A DNA stretch of 50,814 nucleotides, from contig JAJPHS010000089.1 of assembly GCA_021325175.1 (NCBI GenBank), positions 1 to 50,814 of the forward strand, read 5' to 3'. The translations under genes and the position numbers were made by a program. The notes below the pieces were generated by a model. It made no database searches. It saw nothing but the letters and a program-made list of their open reading frames with translations, and was not told the DNA's origin. Shown piece by piece: positions 1 through 6,992 of the stretch. The stretch's first letter is position 1. Every line of letters begins with the position of its first letter. This DNA is from Terriglobia bacterium. Lineage in GTDB: Bacteria > Acidobacteriota > Terriglobia > Bryobacterales > Bryobacteraceae.

Positions 1-1344
1 GCCACGCTGTCGCAGATTTCGGATCTGCTCAAAAAGACCGAACAGTCGCAGCGCGTTTTGGAGGAGGTCACCGAAGGCTTCACGCTGGACGTGGTCGGCG
101 AGGAAGAAAATCCCGAAGAAACGCTTTCAATCGATAAGTTAAGCGCGGCCGATTCCGATATCGCGCCGGTGATCAAGCTGGTGGACACGACCATCTTCAA
201 TGCGCTGGAGCGGCGCGCCAGCGATATTCACATCGAAACGCGCGATCAGGAGGTGGCGATCAAGTATCGTATCGACGGCGTGCTCCATTATGCCATGCCG
301 CCGATTTCCAAGGACTGGCATTCGACCATCATTTCGCGCATCAAGGTGATGAGCGAGCTTGATATCGCCGAGCGGCGCATCCCGCAGGACGGCCGTTTCC
401 GGGTGCGCTACAAGAACCGGCTCATCGATTTTCGCGTGTCCATCATGCCGACGATTCATGGCGAGGACGCCGTGCTTCGCGTGCTCGATAAAGAATCGAT
501 GAGCGAGAAGTTCGCCAAACTCTCGCTCGACGTGGTGGGATTCGCCGACGCCGATCTGATCAAATTCCGGCGCTACATCAAGGAGCCGTACGGCATGGTG
601 CTGGTGACCGGCCCGACCGGATCGGGCAAGACGACCACCCTGTACGCCGCGGTAAGCGAGATCAAGAACGACGAGGACAAGATCATCACCATCGAAGATC
701 CGGTCGAATATCAGATCAAGGGCATCACGCAGATTCCGGTCAACGAAAAAAAGGGTCTGACGTTCGCCCGCGGGCTGCGCTCGATTCTGCGACACGATCC
801 CGATAAGATCATGGTCGGCGAAATTCGCGACCAGGAAACGGCGCAGATCGCCATTAACGCCGCGCTCACCGGTCATCTGGTGTTCACCACGGTTCACGCG
901 AATAATGTTCTGGACGTGCTCGGGCGATTTTTGAACATGGGCGTGGAGCCGTACAACTACGTCTCCGCGCTGAACTGCATTCTGGCGCAGCGGCTGGTGC
1001 GCGTGATCTGCCCGCATTGCCGGAAGCCGGTCGAATATTCCGACGAAATGCTGCTCGAGAGCGGGTTGACTCCGGAACAATGGCGCGACGTCACGTTTTA
1101 TGAGGGCGTGGGGTGTTTCGAATGCGGCGGCACGGGATTCCGCGGGCGCAGCGCGATTCATGAGCTGCTCGATTTGAGCGAGCAGATTCGTGAGGCCATC
1201 CTGAGCAAGCGTCCGGCTTCGGAAATTCGAAGAATGGCGCGGGAGGAAGGCATGACGTTTCTGCGCGAATCGGCGCTGGCCAAGGCGCGGAGCGGAGTGA
1301 CGACGCTCAAGGAAATCAACAAGGTGACATTTATCGAGGGGTGA
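1..1344 (+). CDS. gspE: GspE/PilB-family secretion/pilus assembly ATPase (5' partial)
   Basis: Hexameric cytoplasmic ATPase that powers pseudopilus or type IV pilus assembly. The frame is open from base 1, so the true start and the N-terminal domain lie upstream; 447 residues are visible. Seen: Walker A GPTGSGKTTT (about 610-639), the Asp box ITIEDPVEY, a Walker-B-like segment IMVGEIRD, the His box GHLVFTTVHAN and a C-terminal tetracysteine zinc site (CPHC ... CFECGGTG). This set is diagnostic of the GspE/PulE/PilB family rather than the PilT retraction ATPases, which lack the tetracysteine site. It heads a run of PilM/N/O/P-like genes, so it is the motor of the same machine. Whether that machine is a pilus or a type II secretion system cannot be decided here because pilC/gspF and the secretin are outside the window. 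Confidence 0.93.
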   Translation, partial: ATLSQISDLLKKTEQSQRVLEEVTEGFTLDVVGEEENPEETLSIDKLSAADSDIAPVIKLVDTTIFNALERRASDIHIETRDQEVAIKYRIDGVLHYAMPPISKDWHSTIISRIKVMSELDIAERRIPQDGRFRVRYKNRLIDFRVSIMPTIHGEDAVLRVLDKESMSEKFAKLSLDVVGFADADLIKFRRYIKEPYGMVLVTGPTGSGKTTTLYAAVSEIKNDEDKIITIEDPVEYQIKGITQIPVNEKKGLTFARGLRSILRHDPDKIMVGEIRDQETAQIAINAALTGHLVFTTVHANNVLDVLGRFLNMGVEPYNYVSALNCILAQRLVRVICPHCRKPVEYSDEMLLESGLTPEQWRDVTFYEGVGCFECGGTGFRGRSAIHELLDLSEQIREAILSKRPASEIRRMAREEGMTFLRESALAKARSGVTTLKEINKVTFIEG

Positions 1345-1356
1345 GCGGGGGCTCAC
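1341..1356 (+). other. Hairpin at the gspE stop / pilM start junction
   Basis: A perfect 6-bp stem GTGAGC / GCTCAC closes a GGGG loop and contains the TGA stop of the ATPase gene (1342-1344). It lies 11 nt before the ATG at 1368. It could modulate translation coupling or mRNA stability between motor and platform genes. It has no T-tract, so it is not a typical terminator. Function is inferred from position only. Confidence 0.4.
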
Positions 1357-1367
1357 GCCTTCAAAAT

Positions 1368-2228
1368 ATGGCGGTCTTGAATAAAATTGCGGCGCTGATT
1401 AAGGATCCGCCGCCCACTTATCTTTTCGAGCTGTCCGAGGCCGGGCTGGCGTACGCCCGCGGAACCGAAACGGGTTTTCATCGATTCGAGCCCGGCACGC
1501 TGCTGCCATCGCCGGTGGAGGATAATCTGCTGCGCGCCGACGCCATCCTGTCGGCGATTGGCGCGGCGGCGCCCGGAAATGGATCCAAAAAAAAGCGTCC
1601 GGCGGCGGTGATTTTGCCGGATTACGCCGCGCGCGTTTCCGTGCTTGATTTCGATTCGTTCCCCTCCGCGCCGGAGGAGCAGCGCTCCCTGGTGCGGTTT
1701 CGTTTTAAGAAAACGATTCCGTTCGACATCGATTCGGCCTCGGTCAGTTATTTCGTCCAGCCCGCGGCGAGCAGGAAAAAAATCGACGTGCTGGCGGTGA
1801 TCGTGGCCCTTGAAGTGATCGCGCGTTATGAGGCGCTGTTTCGCGGCGCGGGTTTTCATCCCGGTTCGATCACCACCTCGACTCTGGCGGCGCTGAATCT
1901 TTATCATGGAAGCGGGATCGCAGTATTCGCGAAGCTGTGCGGCCGGGCGCTGACCGTAGCCGTCATTTCCGGAGAGGCGATCAAGCTGTTTCGCTGCGTG
2001 ACGCTGGAGGAATCGAGCGAGGCGGAAATTTTAGGCGTCCTTTATCCCACCTTCGCCTATGTCGAGGACGAGTTGGGCGCTCCGGTGAACCGCCTGATTC
2101 TGTGCGGCCTTCCGCTGGAGCTGGCGCGCGGCCTCAGGTGCGAAGCCGAGCCGCTGCGCAGCCGCTTCGGCTTGCCGGGACCCTACGACGCCGGACTGCT
2201 CGGATACTTGGAGTCGATCCAGAACTGA
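1368..2228 (+). CDS. pilM: PilM/GspL-like actin-fold platform protein
   Basis: Cytoplasmic actin-like protein that links the ATPase to inner-membrane PilN in type IV pilus and type II secretion machines. About 286 residues from ATG 1368. A GTG at 1341 overlapping the upstream stop is an alternative start adding 9 residues. I prefer 1368 because the 1341 start lies inside a hairpin and adds an unconvincing N-terminus. The sequence is divergent: the PilM fold is suggested by a FRFKKTIPFD segment, a GSITTSTLAALN stretch typical of the second subdomain, and gene order ATPase-M-N-O-P. No transmembrane segment is evident, as expected for PilM rather than full GspL. Its stop overlaps the pilN ATG by 1 nt, indicating translational coupling. 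Confidence 0.72.
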   Translation: MAVLNKIAALIKDPPPTYLFELSEAGLAYARGTETGFHRFEPGTLLPSPVEDNLLRADAILSAIGAAAPGNGSKKKRPAAVILPDYAARVSVLDFDSFPSAPEEQRSLVRFRFKKTIPFDIDSASVSYFVQPAASRKKIDVLAVIVALEVIARYEALFRGAGFHPGSITTSTLAALNLYHGSGIAVFAKLCGRALTVAVISGEAIKLFRCVTLEESSEAEILGVLYPTFAYVEDELGAPVNRLILCGLPLELARGLRCEAEPLRSRFGLPGPYDAGLLGYLESIQN

Positions 2229-2797
2229 TGCGCGTTCCGATCAATCTCGCAAGCGAGCCTTTCCGGCAGGATCGGCCGGTGCTGATCGCCTCCGGAGTGT
2301 GCGCCGTCGCGCTCACCGCGCTGCTGTGCGTGATGATTTTTCTGATCGCCGGCGAGCGGGCGCGCGCGCGGGAAAATCGCATCGCCGTTGATCGCATGAA
2401 CGCGCAGTTGCGCGGACTGGCGGCGGAGCAGGCGAAAGTCGATGCGTTCCTGCATCAGCCCGCGAACTCCGTCGTGCTCGAACGGAGCCTCCTGCTCAAC
2501 GAGCTGATCGAGCGAAAATCGGTGAGCTGGACCCGGATTTTCGCCGATCTCGAAAGCGTTCTGCCGGCCAACGTGCGGCTCATTTCGGTGCGGCTGCCGA
2601 ATATCGATTCGCGCAATCAGGTGATGCTGGACATGGTGGTAGGGGCGAAGGACCCGGCCGCGGTGATCGGATTTTTGAAGAACCTTGAGGAGTCGCCGCT
2701 GTTCGGGCCGGCGCAGACGCACAGCGCCCTGCCGCCTTCGCAGAATGAGCCGCTGTATCGATATCGCGTGACGGTGAGCTATGCGCAGAAACTGTGA
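2228..2797 (+). CDS. pilN: PilN-like inner-membrane platform protein
   Basis: 189-residue bitopic protein. A short cytoplasmic N-terminus begins MRVPINLASEPFR (the PilN hallmark is an 'INL' motif that binds PilM). One membrane helix follows at about residues 20-42, then a heptad-rich periplasmic stalk (about 45-75) and a ferredoxin-like periplasmic domain. It dimerises with PilO to form the periplasmic part of the pilus/secretion platform. The ATG at 2228 shares one base with the pilM TGA. Confidence is good from the N-terminal motif, topology and gene order; overall sequence divergence is high. Confidence 0.85.
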   Translation: MRVPINLASEPFRQDRPVLIASGVCAVALTALLCVMIFLIAGERARARENRIAVDRMNAQLRGLAAEQAKVDAFLHQPANSVVLERSLLLNELIERKSVSWTRIFADLESVLPANVRLISVRLPNIDSRNQVMLDMVVGAKDPAAVIGFLKNLEESPLFGPAQTHSALPPSQNEPLYRYRVTVSYAQKL

Positions 2798-2833
2798 ACT
2801 TGCCCGCGGGGGCGGGCCGGTGAGCCGGATTCG

Positions 2834-3412
2834 ATGATTCAGAATCTCAAAAGCAGCGATCCGAAATTGCTGGTGCGCGCCGTATTGGGCGTGCTCGCGG
2901 GCGCCAATCTGATCGCCGCGGGACTGGTGCTGTTCCCACCTGGCGGATCGGCCGAGCAGCTCGACCAGGAGCTGGCGGCGCTCCGCGCGCAGGTGGCCGC
3001 GCAGAAAGCGCGCCTGGAACAAACCAGGGAGCATGCCGCCGCCGTCGATAAAGGACGCGCCGAGGGCGATCAGTTTCTGTCGCGATACTTCCTGCCGCTG
3101 CGGACTTCTTATTCTACGCTGCTCGAGGAATTGCAGAAAGCGGCGGGCGAGACCAAGATCAAGCCCAAGGACACTTCGTTCTCCCAGGAGCCGATTGAGG
3201 GCTCTGACGATCTCAAAATGATCAGCATTACCGCCGGCTACGAAGGCAAGTACGAAGATCTGATGCAGTTGGTGCACAAGATCGATCAGTCGAAAAATCT
3301 GCTGATCCTGGAATCGCTGAGCGCGGCGCCGCAGGCCAATACGGATGCGCTGACGGTCAGCCTGAAACTGGACACTTTCGTGCGCGACGATGGTTCCGGA
3401 GGAGAACCGTGA
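2834..3412 (+). CDS. pilO: PilO-like inner-membrane platform protein
   Basis: 192 residues with a short cytoplasmic head, one membrane helix (about residues 14-36, LLVRAVLGVLAGANLIAAGL), a coiled-coil region (EQLDQELAALRAQVAAQKAR) and a C-terminal ferredoxin-like fold (ISITAGYEGKYEDLMQLVHKID is typical of PilO). It is expected to pair with PilN in the inner membrane and contact PilP. It starts 36 nt after pilN, and its TGA overlaps the GTG of the next gene (GTGA). Confidence 0.85.
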   Translation: MIQNLKSSDPKLLVRAVLGVLAGANLIAAGLVLFPPGGSAEQLDQELAALRAQVAAQKARLEQTREHAAAVDKGRAEGDQFLSRYFLPLRTSYSTLLEELQKAAGETKIKPKDTSFSQEPIEGSDDLKMISITAGYEGKYEDLMQLVHKIDQSKNLLILESLSAAPQANTDALTVSLKLDTFVRDDGSGGEP

Positions 3413-4098
3413 GGCTGGTTCCCGCCACCATCGGCGCCGAGCCGAAGAAGCTCGCAATCCTGGGCGTGCTGCTGGCCGCCGCCGGAGTCGTGTACTTTAT
3501 CAATCGCGACCCGTCGCCGGTGAGCGCGACGGCTTCGCCCAAAACGCCGCCGCTCGATGTGAGGCCGGCGGTGAAGACGGTCGCGCCGCGGCCTTCCGCG
3601 CGGATCGGAGCCCGGCTGGTGGAGGATTTCAAACCGTCGCTGAAGCTGAAGGAAGGAGTCGATATCAGCAGGGTGGATCCAACGCTGAAGCTGGATCTGC
3701 TGGCCAAAGTGAGCAGCGCCGGTCTCGATCTGGGCACGCGCGGGAGCGTTTTCGATTGGGGCAAAGCTCCGCCGCCTCCGCCGCCCGTTAAAATCGAACC
3801 CGGCAAAGTGGCCGAGATTTACGGCCCGATGCCGCCGACCCCCACGCCTCCGCCGCCAACGCCGCCGCCCAGCCCGCCGCCTCCGCCGATCCCGCTGAAG
3901 TTTTACGGATTTTCGATGCGCAGCGGGGCCAAGCGCGCGTTCTTTCTGGACGGCGACGAGATCGATGTCGCGGGCGAAAACGAAGTGATTAAAAATCGCT
4001 ACAAGGTTATCCGCATCGGCGTCAATTCGGTGGAGATGGAGGATTTGAACTTCAAGCATCAGCAGACGCTGCCACTTATCGCGGAGCTGGCCGGATGA
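3409..4098 (+). CDS. PilP/GspC-like platform protein with proline-rich linker
   Basis: 229 residues, GTG start in a 4-nt GTGA overlap with pilO. One N-terminal membrane segment (about residues 14-30), a periplasmic linker with runs of proline (about 125-165, PPPPPP and TPPPP blocks), and a compact C-terminal beta domain (about 166-229) of the PilP/GspC homology-region type (KRAFFLDGDEIDVAGENEV ... YKVIRIGVNSVEME). In related systems this domain contacts the secretin and joins the inner-membrane platform to the outer-membrane pore. Unlike classical PilP it has no lipobox; the N-terminal anchor resembles GspC. Function is assigned from position, topology and the terminal domain pattern. Confidence 0.7.
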   Translation: MRLVPATIGAEPKKLAILGVLLAAAGVVYFINRDPSPVSATASPKTPPLDVRPAVKTVAPRPSARIGARLVEDFKPSLKLKEGVDISRVDPTLKLDLLAKVSSAGLDLGTRGSVFDWGKAPPPPPPVKIEPGKVAEIYGPMPPTPTPPPPTPPPSPPPPPIPLKFYGFSMRSGAKRAFFLDGDEIDVAGENEVIKNRYKVIRIGVNSVEMEDLNFKHQQTLPLIAELAG

Positions 4099-5282
4099 AC
4101 ACGCATCCGCTTTCGCGGAAAAACGGCGAGCGCGGATTCGCGCTGCTGCTGGTTTTTCTGCTCGCCGCCGCCATCGCCCTGATGTTCTATCAGCAGATGC
4201 CGCGCGTCGCCTTCGAGGCGCAGCGCGATAAAGAACAGTTGCTTGAAGACCGCGGCCACCAATACGTGCGCGCCATCCAGATGTATTTCGTGAAATACAA
4301 GAAATACCCGGCAAAAATCGAGGACCTGGAGAGCACCGATAATATTCGCTTCCTGCGCCGCCGCTACATCGATCCGATGACCGGAAGCAAGGACTGGCGG
4401 CTGATCCACGTCAACGGCATGGGCCAGTTGACCGATTCGCTGGTGACGCCGCTGTCGCCCTCCGGACCCAGCGGAGCGGGAGGCGCGGCATCGGGCGCAA
4501 GCGGGGCAGCGGGCGCATTTACCATGAACAACACGCCGGCTGGACCGAGCTCGCCGCCCGAAGTGAACCCGATGGTTCAGCATCGCCCGAGCGATCGGCC
4601 GATCGACGGCGGTCTTGCCGGAGCGCCCAATCCCGCCGATGTGGATCCCAACGATCCGCGCTACTGGCCTCCCATCACGCTGATGCCTTCCGGACCGAGT
4701 GGCGCATCGGGTCCGACGATGGCGCGCGGCGCTCCCACGTTCCCCGGGATTCCGGGACAGCAGCTTCCCGGACAGCAGCAGCCCGGGCAGCCCGGTCAGG
4801 GACTGCCGTTTCCGGTACAACAGCCGGGGCAGTTGCCGATACCCGGAATGCCAGGCATTCCGCCGCCGCAGCCCGGAGAAGCGCCGGCCACGATTCCGGC
4901 CAATCCGACGCAAGCTGGGTTCAATCCGCAGGCGCCTGGCCAGCAGGCGTTCCCGTTTACTCCGCAATCGCCGCCAGCGCAGCAGCCGGGGGCGCCCTCG
5001 GCTCCGCCCAATCCGGCGCTGGGAATGATCAACAACATGTTGACCAATCCGCAGCAGAACACCCAGACCACGACCATTCAAAACAATCCGCTGTTGGCCG
5101 GCGGGCTGGCGGGCGTGGCGACCACTTTCAAGGGCCCCAGCATCGCAGTTTACAACAAGCAGGAAAAATATCAGCTCTGGGAGTTTATCTTCGACCTGAA
5201 GAGCCTCATGGGCCAGACCACGCCGACCGGTCAACCGCCGCAGCAGAACGGGCAAGGCGTTTCCTCTCCGGCGCATCCATAA
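4095..5282 (+). CDS. Pseudopilin-like protein with long Pro/Gln/Gly-rich tail
   Basis: 395 residues; ATG overlaps the previous TGA by 4 nt. The N-terminus has a class III (prepilin) signal: basic head, GERG|F cleavage site at residues 14/15, then a hydrophobic helix. Mature residue 5 is Leu, not the Glu of major pilins, a trait of capping minor pseudopilins such as GspK. Residues about 45-120 look like a short pilin globular part (YVRAIQMYFVKYKKYPAKIEDLES, typical of GspG-like heads). The next ~200 residues are low-complexity: PSGPSGAGG and PGQ/PGM repeats resembling a collagen-like or flexible spacer. The last ~60 residues (GPSIAVYNKQEKYQLWEFIFDL) are again folded-looking. It ends the platform operon. 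Probably a minor or tip pseudopilin; the exact class is uncertain. Confidence 0.7.
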   Translation: MNTHPLSRKNGERGFALLLVFLLAAAIALMFYQQMPRVAFEAQRDKEQLLEDRGHQYVRAIQMYFVKYKKYPAKIEDLESTDNIRFLRRRYIDPMTGSKDWRLIHVNGMGQLTDSLVTPLSPSGPSGAGGAASGASGAAGAFTMNNTPAGPSSPPEVNPMVQHRPSDRPIDGGLAGAPNPADVDPNDPRYWPPITLMPSGPSGASGPTMARGAPTFPGIPGQQLPGQQQPGQPGQGLPFPVQQPGQLPIPGMPGIPPPQPGEAPATIPANPTQAGFNPQAPGQQAFPFTPQSPPAQQPGAPSAPPNPALGMINNMLTNPQQNTQTTTIQNNPLLAGGLAGVATTFKGPSIAVYNKQEKYQLWEFIFDLKSLMGQTTPTGQPPQQNGQGVSSPAHP

Positions 5283-5330
5283 CCTTCGGCGAGAACGGGA
5301 GTTGCTCTTCGCCTTCTAATGATGTTATTG

Positions 5331-5359
5331 TTGAGCAGTTGGGTTGGGGATTATATGCT
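5331..5359 (+). promoter_or_regulatory. Putative sigma-70-type promoter of the PilZ-like gene
   Basis: TTGAGC (5331-5336), 17-nt spacer, TATGCT (5354-5359). Predicted transcription start is around 5366, only about 8 nt before ATG 5374. This suggests the PilZ-like gene has its own promoter and an almost leaderless mRNA. By eye only. Confidence 0.45.
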
Positions 5360-5373
5360 GCGAAACGAAGCTA

Positions 5374-5679
5374 ATGGCCGAATCCGATCATCCCGCCAAC
5401 CCAAACAAAGATCGCTCCTCTGAATCTCGTTCGCCGGAAGAGCAGGACGCAAGAATCAAACTGCTCAATCCGCTCGAACCCTTCGAGCGCGCCGCGCGCG
5501 TTGTCGAAATGTCGCGCGGGGCAATGAAATTGAGCGTCGATTCAATGTTGCTGCCGGGAACGCTGGTCCAGATACGTTATCAGGGCAAGCTGCTGTGGGG
5601 CGAAGTGAGTTTCTGCGAGCCGTCCCCGGCGGGATTCGCGGCGGGCGTGCGGCTTCAGGACGTTTTCGAAACAGACTGA
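5374..5679 (+). CDS. PilZ-like domain protein
   Basis: 101 residues from ATG 5374; an upstream in-frame TTG at 5344 would precede the predicted promoter's start site and is rejected. The first ~30 residues are polar and probably disordered. The rest (about 35-100) follows the PilZ beta-barrel pattern: ARVVEMSRGAMKLSVDSMLLPGTLVQIRY...LWGEVSFCEPSPAGFAAGVRLQD. PilZ domains bind cyclic di-GMP through an RxxxR motif and a (D/N)xSxxG motif. Here only a degenerate EMSRGA stands in for the second and no clear RxxxR precedes it. It may be a non-binding adaptor of the adjacent pilus/secretion machine. Convergent with hypB. Confidence 0.6.
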   Translation: MAESDHPANPNKDRSSESRSPEEQDARIKLLNPLEPFERAARVVEMSRGAMKLSVDSMLLPGTLVQIRYQGKLLWGEVSFCEPSPAGFAAGVRLQDVFETD

Positions 5680-5685
5680 ATCCAG

Positions 5686-5715
5686 CAAGCCCGGCCGCTT
5701 GAATGACGGGGCTTG
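5686..5715. terminator. Possible bidirectional terminator hairpin between convergent genes
   Basis: CAAGCCC (5686-5692) and GGGCTTG (5709-5715) form a perfect 7-bp stem with a 16-nt loop. They lie in the 68-nt gap between the convergent PilZ-like gene and hypB. There is no clean T-tract on either strand, so termination efficiency is uncertain. It is placed exactly where a shared terminator is expected. Confidence 0.45.
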
Positions 5716-5747
5716 TTCCAAACCGTGAATCAACCGGGCATGGCGGC

Positions 5748-6416
5748 TTACGGGCTTTTTAGCTCCCGCGGCAGGGAAGCGAGCATCGCCATCCACTCGT
5801 CGAATCCCGCACCGCGCTTGGAGGACACCCCGAGGATCCGCATTCCCGGGCGGACGCTTTGGATGTTGCGCTCGCACAGCGCGCGATCGAAGTCCGCCGC
5901 CTCGGCCAGATCGATTTTCGTGATCACCGCGACGTCGGCGGTGTTGAAAATCGTCGGGTACTTGAGCGGCTTATCCTCGCCTTCGGTCACCGACAGCAGC
6001 ACCAGCCGCAGATCCTCGCCCAGATCGAATGACGAGGGGCAAACCAGATTGCCGACATTTTCGATAAACAGAAAATCGAGCTGTTCGGGCAGCCATCCTT
6101 CGAGCGCGCAGCGGATCATCGCCGCGTCCAGATGGCAAACCGTGCCGGTCACGATCTGTTTCACCAGCGCTCCGGATCGCCGCAGCCGCAGTGCGTCGTT
6201 TTCCGTCGCCAGATCGCCGACCAGGGCCGCCACGCCATAGCGCGGCTGAAGCTCGGCAAGCGTCCTCTCGAGAAATGCCGTCTTTCCGGAACCGGGGCTC
6301 GATACCAGGCTGATGACGGAAATTCCCGTAGCGCGAAAACGCGCGCGCAGCTCGCGCGCGGTGATGTCGTTCTGCTTGAGGACGTCACGCCGCACTTCGA
6401 CGAATCGCGGCGTCAT
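5748..6416 (-). CDS. hypB: Hydrogenase nickel-insertion GTPase HypB
   Basis: 222-residue SIMIBI GTPase that, with HypA, delivers Ni to the [NiFe] hydrogenase large subunit. Seen: P-loop PGSGKT (residues 41-46), the conserved metal-site segment GTVCHLDA (Cys94, His95) at the dimer interface, and NVGNLVCPSSFDLGE (Cys126). A guanine-specificity NKxD-like motif appears as TKID. It lacks the histidine-rich N-terminal tail of rhizobial HypB, so it is probably not a Ni store. The start is taken at ATG 6416, which overlaps the hypA stop by 4 nt (ATGA); a longer upstream frame would run into hypA. Last gene of the maturation operon. Confidence 0.96.
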   Translation of the reverse strand: MTPRFVEVRRDVLKQNDITARELRARFRATGISVISLVSSPGSGKTAFLERTLAELQPRYGVAALVGDLATENDALRLRRSGALVKQIVTGTVCHLDAAMIRCALEGWLPEQLDFLFIENVGNLVCPSSFDLGEDLRLVLLSVTEGEDKPLKYPTIFNTADVAVITKIDLAEAADFDRALCERNIQSVRPGMRILGVSSKRGAGFDEWMAMLASLPRELKSP

Positions 6417-6757
6417 TCGGCAATCTCCAGCGCGCGCACCTGCAATTCCTTTCCTTCGAGAATTTCCGAAATGGGCGATCCGCACCGCGGGCAGAGAAAC
6501 CATTGAACCCCATCGACGCCGCGGCGAGCCTGGCATTTGGCGCAATAGCCGACAATCGGCACTTCCTCGATCACCAGCCGCGATCCTTCCAGCGCCGTTC
6601 CGGCGGCGGCCATGTCATAGGACGCAAGCAGCGCATCCTTGACCACTCCCGAAAGCCGGCCGAGCTTCAGGTGAACGGCGCGAATACGCGCCTGGCGCGC
6701 CGCCGCTTCTTCTTCGGCCATTTCGACGATGCTCAAAGCGATCGAAAGTTCGTGCAT
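6413..6757 (-). CDS. hypA: Hydrogenase nickel chaperone HypA
   Basis: 114 residues, standard length. The N-terminal MHE supplies the Ni ligands (His2, with Glu3). A zinc-ribbon with two CxxC pairs (Cys72/75 and Cys89/92) is intact. HypA passes Ni to the large subunit together with HypB, whose gene overlaps it by 4 nt. It starts 8 nt after the glutaredoxin-like gene. All family-defining residues are visible. Confidence 0.97.
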   Translation of the reverse strand: MHELSIALSIVEMAEEEAAARQARIRAVHLKLGRLSGVVKDALLASYDMAAAGTALEGSRLVIEEVPIVGYCAKCQARRGVDGVQWFLCPRCGSPISEILEGKELQVRALEIAE

Positions 6758-6764
6758 GCCGGAT

Positions 6765-6992
6765 TCAGATGATGCACCCGCGCCCCTGCCATCCGATCTG
6801 TATGGCTTTGCCCGCCTCGACGAGCACCGGCACCATCCGTTGTCCTCCCGTGGCGAAATTCATGCGCGCGCGCGCTTCCGGGTCGCGCTCCACGTCGAAT
6901 TCGACGAAGTCGCGGCCGCTCAGCTCCAGCCATTCGCGCATCTCGCGCGTGAAGGGGCAGGAAGCGGTCCCGTATAACTCAAGGGCGGCCAC
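6765..6992 (-). CDS. Glutaredoxin-like protein of the UXX-star family (Cys form)
   Basis: 75-residue thioredoxin-fold protein. GTG start at 6992, lying inside the 3' end of the double-SIS gene (14-nt overlap). Seen: beta strand ALELYGT, active-site segment ASCPFTREMREWLEL (CPFT; one Cys, not CxxC), cis-proline loop RMVPVLVEAG, and a C-terminal GWQGRGCII ending with a second Cys. From memory, the pattern ELYGT-x-CP(Y/F)T ... GW-GRGC matches the 'UXX-star' family, in which the first Cys is selenocysteine in some bacteria. Here the codon is TGC, a plain Cys. Sitting between the SIS protein and hypA, it is probably a redox helper for cofactor or cysteine handling during hydrogenase maturation; that role is inference. 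Confidence 0.75.
   Translation of the reverse strand: MAALELYGTASCPFTREMREWLELSGRDFVEFDVERDPEARARMNFATGGQRMVPVLVEAGKAIQIGWQGRGCII

Noticed and set aside
4460..5070. Repetitive DNA that looks like a tandem repeat or CRISPR-like array
   Set aside because: The repeats are imperfect, in frame, and code for PGQ/PSGPSG low-complexity protein; no constant repeat with unique spacers. No CRISPR array was found anywhere in the window.
6765..6992. Selenocysteine (in-frame TGA) in the UXX-star glutaredoxin
   Set aside because: The position that is selenocysteine in some relatives is TGC (Cys) here and no in-frame TGA occurs.
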